Positions 15,815-26,455 of a stretch of DNA of 64,000 nt are shown piece by piece (the stretch's first letter is position 1; each line of letters starts with the position of its first letter). Under the pieces are notes generated by a model. The model saw only the letters and a list, made by a program, of their open reading frames with translations, made no database searches and was not told the DNA's origin. A program made the translations under genes and the position numbers. The stretch comes from Fischerella sp. CENA71 (GTDB lineage: Bacteria; Cyanobacteriota; Cyanobacteriia; Cyanobacteriales; Nostocaceae), in the NCBI GenBank assembly GCA_024239075.1, contig JANBVI010000066.1:1-64000 (forward strand), read 5' to 3'.

Positions 15815-18082
15815 ATGACCACTGCACCAAATCAAACGCATCAACAAATAAATGTTACTCCCAAGCACGAATCAATTACGGGGGTAGTGGAACGCCTGAC
15901 TTATTACAGCGAAGAGTCAGGTTACACAGTGGCACGGTTACAACGTCCGGGTGCTAAAGAACTAACTACGATTACTGGTAACTTTGCTGATATCCAACCA
16001 GGGCAGACACTACAACTAACTGGCTTTTGGCGCGAACACCCGCAGTATGGCCCCCAGTTTCAAGTCATCAACTATAAGGAAACTAAACCAGCAACACTTA
16101 CGGGAATTGAGAAATACTTGGGCAGTGGTCTAATTAAAGGTGTTGGTCCAGTCACTGCAAAACGGATTGTTGCTCACTTTGGTTTAGAAACCCTTGACAT
16201 TATTGAAAACCAAATTGAGCGTTTAGCTGAAGTTAACGGCATTGCCAAAAAGCGCATTAATATGATTAAGAGCGCTTGGGAGACACAAAAAGCCATCAAA
16301 GAAGTAATGGTTTTTTTGCAAAGTCATGGCGTTTCCACTACCTATGCAGTCAAAATTTATAAGCAGTATGGTGATAAAGCGATCGCGATTGTAACTAACA
16401 ACCCCTACCAACTTGCTGCTGATATTTACGGTATTGGTTTTCTGACTGCTGATAAAATTGCCCGTAACTTAGGAGTACCACCTGATTCTGAATTTAGATA
16501 TCGTGCTGGTATCACTCATGTTTTAAGTGAAGCTGCCGAGGATGGACACTGTTATTTACCACAGCCAGAACTGATACAGCAGGCGATTAAACTACTAATG
16601 AGTGAATCTCATCAACCAACAGAGCAAGCTCTAGCACCAATTATCCAAAAAATGACTTTAGCTTCGGAACTCGTCAGAGAAAGTGCTACTGATAAAACAC
16701 TGCTTTGCTACAAACCTACATTCTTCTACACGGAACAAAACCTTGCACAATTAATAAGCGATTGCGCGGGGCGCAGCGCCCTGACGGGCGATCGCACACT
16801 TGCTCCAATTAACCCTGATATCCCTCGTGTTCGTTCCTGGATTGCACGGTTTACCCAGGCCCGTAAAATCGAACTTTCACAGCAGCAGCAAGAAGCTGTG
16901 GAGGTGGCCGCTTATTCTAGGGTAATGATTCTCACAGGTGGCCCGGGCTGCGGTAAAACTTTTGCTACCCGTACTATTGTTGAATTATGGAAGGCGATGG
17001 GTAAATCGATTGCTTTGGCTGCACCCACAGGACGCGCCGCCCAAAGGTTAAGTGAAATGACGGGGTTAGAGGCAAAAACGATACATCGCCTCTTGGAATT
17101 TGACCCTAGAACCATGAGCTTTAAGCGCGATGAAAAAAATCCCTTACCTCAAAAAGCACTGGTAGTTGATGAAGCCAGTATGCTGGATTTATTTTTGGCA
17201 TACTCTCTTATTAAAGCCTTGCCAGAAGACGGTCAGCTGCTATTGGTAGGAGATATTGACCAACTGCCATCTGTGGGGCCAGGGAATGTACTTGCTGATA
17301 GTATTAATTCGGGCAAAGTAAACGTTGTACGCCTCACTCAAGTTTTTCGTCAAGCGCAAAGTAGTAGAATTATCACCGCCGCCCACCAAATCAATCGCGG
17401 TCAATATCCAACAATCGAACCTATTTCAGATACTCCCCAAACCGATTGTCTGTGGCATGGTGGCGGACATCAGCCAGAACACGGGGTGCAAGCAATTTGT
17501 GAATTAATTGATGGCTTAATTCCTTCCCTTGGTTTTAACCCCATCACCGATGTGCAGGTGCTCTCTCCCATGAGTCGGGGATTGGTCGGTACTCGCAACC
17601 TTAACCAAGTACTGCAACAGCTAATTAACCCACCTAGCCCCGAAAAGGTGGAGATTACTAGGGGTGGTAGTACGCTGCGAGTGGGTGACAAGGTTATTCA
17701 ACAAACCAACGATTACAACCGGGAAGTTTTTAACGGTGATGTCGGGTTTATTACCAAGATTGATACTGAAGAACAAGAAGTTTCGGTACAGTACGCAGAA
17801 CGGGAAGTCAACTATGACTATGCAGACTTAAATGAAATTGCTCTCGCCTGGAGCGTTACCATACACAAGTCGCAGGGGTCTGAATACCCGGTGGTGATTC
17901 TGCCTTTGTACACGCAACATTACATGATGCTTAGTCGTAACTTATTTTACACTGGGCTGACACGAGCTAAAAAGCTAGCGATTGTGATTGGCTCAAAAAA
18001 AGCCATTGGTATGGCTGTACGCTCAGTAAATAAACAACAACGCTACACCCAGCTTGCTAAAAGGTTAGGCACAAACCCGTGA
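15815..18082 (+). CDS. recD2: RecD2-like SF1 DNA helicase
   Basis: About 755 residues from ATG 15815 (GTG 15812 also possible). The N-terminal OB-like region GVVERLTYYSEESGYTVARL and helix-hairpin-helix segments (GVGPVTAKRIV; GIGFLTADKIA) are typical of RecD2/TraA-type helicases. The ATPase core has Walker A GGPGCGKTF (about 375), Walker B VVDEASMLD, and a C-terminal TIHKSQGSEYP plus GLTRAKK motif. A 5'-3' helicase in recombination or repair, without RecB/RecC partners. A GC-rich insert-like segment at 16757-16800 adds DCAGRSALTGDRT before the core. The last base of the stop codon is the first base of an inverted-repeat element. Confidence 0.88.
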   Translation: MTTAPNQTHQQINVTPKHESITGVVERLTYYSEESGYTVARLQRPGAKELTTITGNFADIQPGQTLQLTGFWREHPQYGPQFQVINYKETKPATLTGIEKYLGSGLIKGVGPVTAKRIVAHFGLETLDIIENQIERLAEVNGIAKKRINMIKSAWETQKAIKEVMVFLQSHGVSTTYAVKIYKQYGDKAIAIVTNNPYQLAADIYGIGFLTADKIARNLGVPPDSEFRYRAGITHVLSEAAEDGHCYLPQPELIQQAIKLLMSESHQPTEQALAPIIQKMTLASELVRESATDKTLLCYKPTFFYTEQNLAQLISDCAGRSALTGDRTLAPINPDIPRVRSWIARFTQARKIELSQQQQEAVEVAAYSRVMILTGGPGCGKTFATRTIVELWKAMGKSIALAAPTGRAAQRLSEMTGLEAKTIHRLLEFDPRTMSFKRDEKNPLPQKALVVDEASMLDLFLAYSLIKALPEDGQLLLVGDIDQLPSVGPGNVLADSINSGKVNVVRLTQVFRQAQSSRIITAAHQINRGQYPTIEPISDTPQTDCLWHGGGHQPEHGVQAICELIDGLIPSLGFNPITDVQVLSPMSRGLVGTRNLNQVLQQLINPPSPEKVEITRGGSTLRVGDKVIQQTNDYNREVFNGDVGFITKIDTEEQEVSVQYAEREVNYDYADLNEIALAWSVTIHKSQGSEYPVVILPLYTQHYMMLSRNLFYTGLTRAKKLAIVIGSKKAIGMAVRSVNKQQRYTQLAKRLGTNP

Positions 18083-18226
18083 ATAAATCAGCCCAGCCCT
18101 ATTAATCTATTTCGTGGGATTTATATATTTTTCAAGGAGGAGCAAAAACGCTTTAAGGCGTTTTTGCGTAGACGCAACGCGGCTTCCGAAGGTGGGCTGG
18201 GCTGATTTATTTATTGGAGATCCCTT
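18082..18226. repeat. Inverted-repeat element downstream of recD2
   Basis: AATAAATCAGCCCAGCCC (18082-18099) is repeated perfectly inverted at 18194-18211, giving a 130-bp element. Inside is a hairpin (CAAAAACGC at 18153-18161 with GCGTTTTTG at 18168-18176). GGAGATCCCTT follows at 18216-18226. It lies between the convergent recD2 and psbA genes. Form suggests a MITE or a bidirectional terminator. Confidence 0.7.
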
Positions 18227-18288
18227 AGAGGAGAGCCTAATAAAGACAATGACTAAAATTCATTAAAATTTGTTAGATATAGAAACTT

Positions 18289-18317
18289 AAAAGCGCCCCT
18301 TTTTAGAGAGCGCTTTT
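18289..18317 (-). terminator. Probable psbA terminator
   Basis: GCGCTTTT (18310-18317) and AAAAGCGC (18289-18296) pair on the reverse strand 40-68 nt after the psbA stop; a short T run completes the distal arm. Confidence 0.55.
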
Positions 18318-18356
18318 GATTTAGTTTGACGCCATTGTTTGCGTTTTGATTAATTA

Positions 18357-19517
<1,161 letters not shown>

Positions 19518-19597
19518 TTACAAAAATTAATCAAGCTACTTAACTTTTATAAAGACAATATCAACTATAGGCAAAGCTTATTTAACAGTTATCAGTT

Positions 19598-19710
19598 AAG
19601 GGATCTCCAGAAAATAAAATGTCCCGCCCTATCAAATATATTTCGGCTCAACCCAAGGACTGGTGGGCGTTGCGCCCCCAGGCGCAACGCGAGGGCACCG
19701 ACATTTTATT
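19598..19710. repeat. Inverted-repeat element upstream of psbA
   Basis: Left arm AATAAAATGTCCCGCCCT (19613-19630) and right arm AGGGCACCGACATTTTATT (19692-19710) are imperfect inverted copies. Inside is a perfect 10-bp hairpin GCGTTGCGCC / GGCGCAACGC (19667-19676, 19681-19690). AAGGGATCTCC (19598-19608) precedes it and is the inverse of 18216-18226. A related core occurs at 57760-57778. Confidence 0.7.
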
Positions 19711-19818
19711 ACGAGGATTGGCCTAACAGCGAGTAATTTAATTTGATAAGCGATCGCTCCCTTCTAAGTTCTGGAGGATAATCACTCATAGATCGCACTA
19801 TCTACTGATTAATACCCA

Positions 19819-20217
19819 ATGACAGACACCCCAATTGTTGACCAGTTAAAAAGTGCAGCTGATGGTTTATTCATGATGAGTGAGTCGGAATATCCCTTAG
19901 AAGTATTCTTGTGGGAAACCAAAGCACCTGCCACACCAGAAAAAGTCCTACAACAAACTAACCACTCCCCAGACACACCCGTCAAAGTTGTGGGGGTTGA
20001 TGATTTTTTTAGTGTGGCAACAACCGAGGAAGATTGGCATGGGGAAGAAGAGAAAGAAACTGTCGCCAAGTTCCAAGCCCTGGTGCAAACAATCAAAGAT
20101 AACCTAAACAACCCCCAGGTATATCGCGTGGGGGAAATTGAGATTGATGTTTATGTGGTGGGTGAAACTCCGGCAGGTAATTTAGCAGGGGTTTCTACTA
20201 AGGTTGTGGAAACCTAA
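19819..20217 (+). CDS. nuiA: Nuclease A inhibitor (NuiA-like)
   Basis: 132 acidic residues: PIVDQLKSAADGLFMMSESE, then PLEVFLWE, and a central TTEEDWHGEEEKE segment, matching NuiA, the cytoplasmic inhibitor of the NucA nuclease in Anabaena. NuiA binds the NucA active site through its acidic C-terminal part. The gene converges tail-to-tail (7 nt apart) on the NucA-like gene, which supports the pairing. It would protect the cell from nuclease that has not been exported. Confidence 0.85.
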   Translation: MTDTPIVDQLKSAADGLFMMSESEYPLEVFLWETKAPATPEKVLQQTNHSPDTPVKVVGVDDFFSVATTEEDWHGEEEKETVAKFQALVQTIKDNLNNPQVYRVGEIEIDVYVVGETPAGNLAGVSTKVVET

Positions 20218-20223
20218 AAATAA

Positions 20224-21393
20224 TTAGCTCTCACACCCAATGCCGTCTTTATCTTTGCCATCAAAGTTATGAGGGTCAGGAGGCAGGACTTTAAACTTTC
20301 TTTCGGAAATGTCTTTGCAATTTAAATCTGGTGGTGGCGGTGGAATGCACACATCTGGATATGCCGAGTCACAATTTTGTCCTTGCTGATTGGTTGTTAC
20401 CTGCTTTGGTTCTACTGCCTCAGTCTGTTTGGATGTCTTGGGCTGAGTCTCATTTGGCACAAAAGTATTAACAGGTGTGGTTGTCACTCTTGGGCGTGGT
20501 GGACTAACTACCACATCATCAATTTTTGACTCAATACTTGTTTGAATATTTGGAGAAATATTAGAGAGAAAGTCATAGCCTGTGAGTTTTTCTAATTCGT
20601 CAACGCTGACTTTATAAGTACTCCAATTATTGTCTAGTTGCTGCTTGTTGGGGATATTCACCGCAATGACACGAGTATTAGCAGTAATATCGCCAATCCC
20701 AACACCAGGGCGGTCTAAAACCACAATCACCTTCCAAGTTGATGCGGGAATCGTGACTTTACCTTTGAGTGGTTGACCTTGACTGCCTAATGGCCCTGCA
20801 ATTATATAAAGTTCCTTGCCTTGCTGCACCAGTTCCCTAGAATAACTTTCCAAACTCTCCCAAGTGTTGCGGTTATTGTCGGGTGTTTGGGGCATCATGT
20901 TTGTCATTAAAAACGTCGCTGAGTTATCCTCAACTGTTTTGGTACGGTCAGCCGACGGTGCAACATGACCCTTGTCGTACCCTGAGCCAGAATACATAGT
21001 GGGAGTTACCCGCAAAAAATTAGCAGCTAAAGTGCTATCGGGTCTAAAGTTATTTTGTCTGTCAGTACTTCCCAGCCATGACTGATTTAATTGCCAACTC
21101 ACCCAGTTGGGAGTGCCTTTGCTGTTGTTGTAGGACAGCGCATACTGGGGCTTAATCATCAAATAATTATCAGGATTGTCAACACTTGCAGTAGCCCCAC
21201 TGGGATTGCCTAAAAGCAAATGAGCGCTTGTTGGGGGTCTAATTGGTGTTGTGAGCTTTGGTGTTGACTGCGGTTTTTGTGTAGTTTGTGGCTGTTGTAC
21301 TGTTGGTGGTGTCTGGGTTGGAGTACACCCAATCAACAATGCAACTAGAACCGCAGTAGCAACTAATACCCGCGCACGACCAATCAGAAACAT
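20224..21393 (-). CDS. nucA: NucA-like DNA/RNA non-specific endonuclease with Excalibur tail
   Basis: 389 residues from ATG 21393. A lipoprotein-type signal (VALLIGC, Cys23) precedes a proline/threonine-rich linker and the NucA nuclease domain. The domain shows HLLLGNPSG, SGSGYDKGHVAPSADR (His143 general base), LMTNMMPQTPDNN (Mg-binding Asn165) and LTGYDFLSN. The canonical DRGH motif is DKGH here. About 100 extra C-terminal residues, absent from the 274-aa Anabaena NucA, end in an Excalibur-like calcium motif (CKDI...DGKDKDGIGCE). It likely degrades extracellular or periplasmic nucleic acids, kept in check inside the cell by the neighbouring NuiA. Confidence 0.88.
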   Translation of the reverse strand: MFLIGRARVLVATAVLVALLIGCTPTQTPPTVQQPQTTQKPQSTPKLTTPIRPPTSAHLLLGNPSGATASVDNPDNYLMIKPQYALSYNNSKGTPNWVSWQLNQSWLGSTDRQNNFRPDSTLAANFLRVTPTMYSGSGYDKGHVAPSADRTKTVEDNSATFLMTNMMPQTPDNNRNTWESLESYSRELVQQGKELYIIAGPLGSQGQPLKGKVTIPASTWKVIVVLDRPGVGIGDITANTRVIAVNIPNKQQLDNNWSTYKVSVDELEKLTGYDFLSNISPNIQTSIESKIDDVVVSPPRPRVTTTPVNTFVPNETQPKTSKQTEAVEPKQVTTNQQGQNCDSAYPDVCIPPPPPDLNCKDISERKFKVLPPDPHNFDGKDKDGIGCES

Positions 21394-21747
21394 GAACTTA
21401 TATGAAAGCAACTTTGTCTAACTCTCCTTTTAGCAGCTATGCTGGAAACTCGCCCTTATATCAAATACCACTACGCAGCACAAAGAAGAAAGCAAGTATT
21501 GCAAAATTATTACAAAGTATACAGGTTGTAGGTGCGATATGCCATCCGGCACGCTACGCGATCGCTCTTAAGATAAAAGCGCTGCACTACTTTGTTGTCA
21601 CAGAAAAAGGGCCAGATCGCTCACCACACCCAGCTGTACAATTTCTACACTTGGTACAGAAGCGAGTGTAGAAATGACCCCAACTGAGCGCGAATCAATA
21701 TCGCTTTTCATCTACAATCAGTTTATTGCTATCAAATTTGATATCGA
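21394..21747. other. Intergenic region without convincing gene
   Basis: 354 bp between the divergent nucA and the next forward gene. It contains a HIP1-like site and a short palindromic segment (GCACGCTACGCGATCGC near 21549). A forward 89-codon frame overlaps the nucA start and looks spurious. It likely holds the nucA promoter; no clear -35/-10 pair is seen. Confidence 0.4.
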
Positions 21748-22305
21748 ATGCCTGACCAAAAATCCCCACCAAGCGAAATGATTCGCGTCCCTACTGCCTT
21801 GATTGGTGTAGTCAGAGAACTATCGCGGCTACATCGGCAAGGGCATACAATTGCCTTGCTGCAAGCCTTAGAGGAATTAATTAAAGAATTTGATAGCAAT
21901 ATTGATATCAGTTTCACAGCAGGTAGTAAATCAGTTAAACAGCTAGAAGAGAAACTGGAGAAACTAGAATTTTATCTTGCTGATCAAGGCTCCTCAGTAG
22001 AGACAAAACTAGAAGCTATCACCAAGAAGCTGGAACTAATTGAGCGAGCGATCGCCTCTGGAAGATTGGGCAACAGCAAAGGGCGAAGACAAACAGCGTA
22101 CCCGTACCAACAAATACAAGTTGAACTACAACCCAGGACAAACTCTAGCCTTGCCGCAAGACTTGGTGTTACCCCGACTGGCCTGATTGTAGAAACAGAG
22201 AAATTAAGCGCCAAAGAATTTATCAGTTGGTCGCGTAACCGTGACCCTATGAGTGTGGGGTGGGAATGGGATGCTAGAACTGAACTTTATCATCCAGTGA
22301 AATAA
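21748..22305 (+). CDS. Hypothetical coiled-coil protein next to integrase
   Basis: 185 residues. An N-terminal segment MIRVPTALIGVVRELSRLHRQG resembles small DNA-associated proteins that precede integrases on cyanobacterial plasmids. A heptad-like coiled coil follows (KQLEEKLEKLEFYL, VETKLEAITKKLELIERAI). The basic C-terminal half ends SWSRNRDPMSVGWEWDA. It lies 57 nt before the tyrosine recombinase on the same strand, so may be an accessory or directionality factor. This is an inference from position. Confidence 0.5.
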   Translation: MPDQKSPPSEMIRVPTALIGVVRELSRLHRQGHTIALLQALEELIKEFDSNIDISFTAGSKSVKQLEEKLEKLEFYLADQGSSVETKLEAITKKLELIERAIASGRLGNSKGRRQTAYPYQQIQVELQPRTNSSLAARLGVTPTGLIVETEKLSAKEFISWSRNRDPMSVGWEWDARTELYHPVK

Positions 22306-22362
22306 TTTCAACTGTCCCCCCTGAGTGGTTTAATGAAAGAGCATTCAACATAAGAATCAGCA

Positions 22363-23211
22363 ATGTTGAATAGTCCCACTACCCTCAGCAACACTGAACT
22401 CGTTGATTTGTGGCTACACGGCAAAAGTGCCAACACTGTTGACGGGTATCGTCGCTATGCCGAAAGATTTTTTCGCCACATTGGCAACAAGCCTTTAAGT
22501 GAATGCACCCTCATGGACATTCAAATGTGGTCAATTACCCTTGGGGGTAGCAATAACTCTAAGCGGGTAGCCGTGGGAGCCATCAAAAGCCTTTTTTCGT
22601 TTGCTAAACAGTTAGGTGTCATCTCATCCAATTTGGGAATACTAGTTAAGCCCCCAACAGCAAAAAACAGATTGGCAGAGCGAATTTTAACTGAATCGGA
22701 AGTACAACAGGTAATTAATAACACCACCAACGGACGCGATCGCGCGATTATCCGTTTACTTTATTTTGCAGGGTTACGGGTAAGTGAATTGTGTGGTTTG
22801 AAGTGGCGTGACCTCAAAGCCAGGGGTGACGGCGGACAAATCACAGTGTTTGGTAAAGGTGATAAAACCAGAACTGTGCTAGTGGGGAAAAGTATTTGGC
22901 GTGAGATACAAGAGTTAAAAGGCAACTCACGTAAAGATGACCCGGTGTTTGTTTCCGCGAAAGGCGGTCATCTGTGCCGGAGTATGATTTTTCATATAGT
23001 AAAAAATGCCGCGAAACGTTCTGGACTTGAAGGAAATGTTAGCCCCCACTGGCTTAGGCATAGCCACGCATCACATAGTCTTGATAGAGGTGCGCCGATA
23101 CACCTATTACAGAAAACACTAGGGCATAGTTCGGTGGCAATTACTGAAATGTACCTCCACGCCAGACCGACTGATAGTAGTGGGTTGTATTTACCAGATG
23201 ATGATGAGTAG
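22363..23211 (+). CDS. Tyrosine recombinase (XerC/D-like integrase)
   Basis: 282 residues with an N-terminal SAM-like core-binding domain (about 10-95) and a complete catalytic domain: Arg139 in FAGLRVSELCGL, Lys in GKGDKTR (about 165-168), HWLRH (His229, Arg232), LGHSS (His255) and the nucleophile Tyr264 in TEMYLHARP. It joins DNA by strand exchange through a 3'-phosphotyrosine. It could act in plasmid dimer resolution or cassette integration. No att site was identified. Confidence 0.9.
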   Translation: MLNSPTTLSNTELVDLWLHGKSANTVDGYRRYAERFFRHIGNKPLSECTLMDIQMWSITLGGSNNSKRVAVGAIKSLFSFAKQLGVISSNLGILVKPPTAKNRLAERILTESEVQQVINNTTNGRDRAIIRLLYFAGLRVSELCGLKWRDLKARGDGGQITVFGKGDKTRTVLVGKSIWREIQELKGNSRKDDPVFVSAKGGHLCRSMIFHIVKNAAKRSGLEGNVSPHWLRHSHASHSLDRGAPIHLLQKTLGHSSVAITEMYLHARPTDSSGLYLPDDDE

Positions 23212-23238
23212 CGTCCGATTTTACGCGTGAGGTTTTTG

Positions 23239-24489
23239 ATGAACCGCTTACTAACACCCTCAGAACATTTAATGTGGTTGCTAGCTTGTGATAGACCAAT
23301 CAATGTGGTGCTGTCTGCCACGATTAGAGGTGCAATAAGTGTTAATCAGATTACGGAGGCTCTGGGTTGGATACAGCATCGCCATCCAATACTTGGGACA
23401 AGAATTATCATTAATCAGCAACAGCAGCCACAATTGGTGTCAGAGGGTGTACCGACGATCCCTTTACGGGTGATTGAACGTCAAGATGAAGAACACTGGT
23501 GTCAAGAGATATCTGCACAACTGCTGAGTCCTTTCTGTTGGAGTGAGGAGCCATTAGCACGGGTAGTCTTGTTGCACTCCCCTGATGTTTCTGAACTGCT
23601 AGTGACTTATCACCATATTGCAGACGGGTTATCTGGAGCTTACCTAATGCGAGATATTTGGTGCGAAATCACAAAATCAGGAAGTTACCGAGAGCCATTG
23701 CCAGAAATCCCCCCTATTGATCAACTATTGCCTCCTGTGATCGGGGACGGACAAAAAAATGCCGTTGATTTTGATTGGGGGGTTGAGGTTGATTCGACTA
23801 TCCAATTAGATGAAGCTTTCCATGAAAGATTTCACGTACTCCATTGGTATTTTTCTCCAGAAGAAACTAATAAATTAGTTGCTCGCTGTCGGCTTGAGCA
23901 AACTACTGTTCACGGGGCTTTGTGTGCTTGTTTCCTGTTGTCGCTCGCTGTTGAAACAAGTTCATCAAAGGAAACACATCTCAAATGTCTCTCTCCCTTT
24001 AATCTCCGTAATTATCTCACTATTGCTGTTGGTGAAAACTTTGGAGAATATATTGCTCGCGTGGTAACTTCTCACTCGTTAAATCAACAGACTCAATTTT
24101 GGGATTTAGCCCGTCAGGTGAAGCATCAAATTAATCAAGCAGTAGTGGATAAAACAATATATGAAGGCGGCTCAAAAGCGAAATCGTTTCTCAATACCAA
24201 ACCTGACAAGATTAAGGTACGCCAGTATGCGAAGAATATTACAAGTTCAGATATCGCAATCACTAATTTAGGACGCTTAGAGATACCAGTTCATCAGGGA
24301 GGATTAGAATTAGAAAAACTTTATTTTACAGTCACAGGATTCAGGCATCAACCAATAATTGTTGCCATTGCAACAACTGCTGGAAAAATGTGTGTAACCT
24401 TTCGATATCAGGAGTCGTTAATACCTTCGGTGAGCGCACAAAGAATCAATCTTAAAGCTGTGGATAAACTACGTCAGGCAGTCGAATAA
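23239..24489 (+). CDS. Condensation/PapA5-like acyltransferase
   Basis: About 416 residues from ATG 23239 (GTG 23227 upstream is weaker). The HxxxD acyltransferase signature is YHHIADGLSGAYL. The N-terminus MNRLLTPSEHLMWLLACDRP and HRHPILGTRI match condensation-like acyltransferases (PapA5/alcohol acyltransferase group). C-terminal DIAITNLGRLEIP corresponds to the conserved DFGWG-like region of the fold. Such enzymes move an acyl group onto an alcohol or amine, often in lipid or specialised metabolism; the substrate is unknown. It stands without other biosynthetic genes, only 28 nt after the integrase. Confidence 0.75.
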   Translation: MNRLLTPSEHLMWLLACDRPINVVLSATIRGAISVNQITEALGWIQHRHPILGTRIIINQQQQPQLVSEGVPTIPLRVIERQDEEHWCQEISAQLLSPFCWSEEPLARVVLLHSPDVSELLVTYHHIADGLSGAYLMRDIWCEITKSGSYREPLPEIPPIDQLLPPVIGDGQKNAVDFDWGVEVDSTIQLDEAFHERFHVLHWYFSPEETNKLVARCRLEQTTVHGALCACFLLSLAVETSSSKETHLKCLSPFNLRNYLTIAVGENFGEYIARVVTSHSLNQQTQFWDLARQVKHQINQAVVDKTIYEGGSKAKSFLNTKPDKIKVRQYAKNITSSDIAITNLGRLEIPVHQGGLELEKLYFTVTGFRHQPIIVAIATTAGKMCVTFRYQESLIPSVSAQRINLKAVDKLRQAVE

Positions 24490-24831
24490 TCTAAAAAGAT
24501 ACCAACTGCGATCGCCTTTATGGTTTTGGGCTTGGGGAGTAGCGATGCTCCTACGGAGCCGCTAGGCGATCGCACAAGCGCATAAATGCACCAGTGCCGC
24601 AAACTGGATCAGGGGAGTTCCCGGAGCGATGCTCACTCTTGAGCCGCGGAAGCGATCGCTCCTCTTACCAGATAATTACTGAAAAGATTTTCCTTACACG
24701 TTTGTGCTGCATTTTGTCATAGATGAAGCAAAATAGTTAGGAACAATTATCGTTGTTGGAACGATCCTGATTTGATAACTTGATTTTTGTGATAACCAAC
24801 AGCATCTGCCAATTTTATCAAAGGTTTTTCA
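24490..24831. other. HIP1-rich intergenic region with a methylase-motif relic
   Basis: 342 bp with several HIP1 palindromes and GC-rich short repeats. Reverse-strand sequence at about 24582-24612 reads DPVCGTGAFM, the DNA methylase motif, without a surrounding frame. A parallel copy lies near 27257-27300. No gene is seen. Confidence 0.45.
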
Positions 24832-25761
24832 ATGTGGTTAAAATTTGGTGTAAATTCCGACGGTAATTTAGTAAGTATTGAAGATGTTACCAGGGGAAAA
24901 ACTTCACTAAAATGTCCCTATTGTGGTAGTGGACTAACTGCTAAAAAAGGTAAAGTCAAAGAGCATCATTTTGCTCATAACCACGAAACTTGCCGTCGGG
25001 TTGCTAAGGGTGAGTTTCCAGTTTTACCATTTTATGACAACTTTAATATCCATGTATCTAGTAAGGATTTAGAGCAATTAAAACTACTTTGGCAAGAGTA
25101 TGGCTCAAAAAATTACCCAATTGATGCTCACGTTTGTTTTCCTGGTTTATTAAAAGCAGGGATGTTGAGGAAAAATGTCTACACAGTTTCCAAAGCTTAT
25201 GAATTTACTAATTTAGGTAAAATTCCTGTTGGCGCATTAGAGCTAATGCACTTTAACGAAGTGCAAGAGCCATTATTGCAGAGTAAATTACTAAAACTAG
25301 AGCTATCTGTAGCACATGCGAAACACAAAAAATCTCCAGACTTATCATATAAGCTAACTGATTTACAACTGTATCGCGCCCAACTCAAACGCATTTTATC
25401 TTGTACTCTGTATTTTTTAGAGATTCAAACTTCAAAGAATACTTTATACAAAATAGGAGTCACTACAAGACCGATTAAAGAGCGAATAGCAGAAATCAAA
25501 CAAGATTTGCTTGCCCATTATCAAACTGTTGCTCCTGTGGTGCTAGGAAGTTGGAATCACCGAGGAAATGTAGAAAAGTATTTTAAACACCGCTATCGGA
25601 AATTTAATCACCCCATTGGTAGTTTGACAGAATACTATAAATTCAATTGTGATGATATCAAAACCGTGTTGTCTGACCTACAACAGATGAAACCAAAAGT
25701 ACTATCTCCACATGAAATAGATATTCTTGAAGACAAACCTAGCCTTGTCATTATGCAATAG
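24832..25761 (+). CDS. CoiA-like zinc finger plus GIY-YIG/T5orf172-type protein
   Basis: 309 residues. The N-terminus has a zinc knuckle CPYCGSGLTAKKG followed by HHFAHNHETC, as in CoiA-type competence/nuclease proteins. The C-terminal half contains YFLEIQTSKNTLYKIGVTTR (Y...KIG replacing GIY-YIG) and RGNVEKYFKHRYRKF with Glu, matching T5orf172-like GIY-YIG nucleases. A DNA-processing role on an accessory element is likely; catalytic competence is uncertain. Confidence 0.6.
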   Translation: MWLKFGVNSDGNLVSIEDVTRGKTSLKCPYCGSGLTAKKGKVKEHHFAHNHETCRRVAKGEFPVLPFYDNFNIHVSSKDLEQLKLLWQEYGSKNYPIDAHVCFPGLLKAGMLRKNVYTVSKAYEFTNLGKIPVGALELMHFNEVQEPLLQSKLLKLELSVAHAKHKKSPDLSYKLTDLQLYRAQLKRILSCTLYFLEIQTSKNTLYKIGVTTRPIKERIAEIKQDLLAHYQTVAPVVLGSWNHRGNVEKYFKHRYRKFNHPIGSLTEYYKFNCDDIKTVLSDLQQMKPKVLSPHEIDILEDKPSLVIMQ

Positions 25762-25935
25762 TGAGGCTGGTAATGCTTTTGTCTGTGCTATTGCAACAAT
25801 CAATAGTTATTGAAAAGTAACTGTTTGAGGTCATGGAATTATGCAATCGCTCTTCCTGGTAATGTGTCTATTTTAGATAAAAAGACTATCACTACATATT
25901 AAAATCCTAGAACTCCCGCAATAAGTAAGCTGACA

Positions 25936-26232
25936 ATGAAGTTTAACCCAACGCTTTACCCAGATAATTGGTCAGACCTTGCTCTAGCAGTTAAACAAGA
26001 GGCTAAGTGGTGCTGTCAAAAATGTGGGTTGAAGTGCATTTCCCCTGGTGAAGATACTTCTAAACTGACTCGCTCCGAAAGAATGAAACGCACACTACAA
26101 ACCCATCATTGGGACAGAAACCCATCTAATAATTGTGCGGAAAACCTGATTGCGCTTTGTAGTGGGTGTCACCTTTTTTACCATAAAGGCGGTAAGTCTA
26201 ATGTTTCGCCAGGGCAGTTGTCTTTGTGGTAG
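25936..26232 (+). CDS. Small HNH endonuclease
   Basis: 98 residues: CCQKCGLKC (zinc), then LQTHHWDRNPSNNCAENLIALCSGCHLFYHK, giving the H-H-N-H arrangement of compact HNH nucleases such as homing-type or phage enzymes. The whole protein is essentially the nuclease domain. Not linked to a recognisable intron. Confidence 0.8.
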   Translation: MKFNPTLYPDNWSDLALAVKQEAKWCCQKCGLKCISPGEDTSKLTRSERMKRTLQTHHWDRNPSNNCAENLIALCSGCHLFYHKGGKSNVSPGQLSLW

Positions 26233-26292
26233 GGGCTTTGGTAAGGTGCGATCGCTTCCGCGTACCGGAGGTTTATCGCTTCCACTCAAACC

Positions 26293-26316
26293 CAAAAACC
26301 CAGTCTTGTGACTGGG
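26293..26316 (-). terminator. Intrinsic terminator for the reverse SnoaL-like gene
   Basis: CCCAGTC (26299-26305) and GACTGGG (26310-26316) form a perfect 7-bp stem; on the reverse strand the stem is followed by TTTTTGGG. It lies 140 nt past the SnoaL-like stop. Confidence 0.5.
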
Positions 26317-26455
26317 CTTAAGTTGGGGTATATCCCCGTGCTTTATTTATAGAAGTTAGTTATAAGTTGCTTGTCTATTAATTACTACGACGGCGCGGTT
26401 GGTGATTTCGGAAAATTGGGAATGATGTTGAGAAGATTGATTGAGTGCGATCGCG

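Noticed and set aside
21402-21671. Forward 89-codon frame overlapping the nucA start
   Set aside because: No ribosome site, composition not protein-like, overlaps the divergent nucA promoter region.
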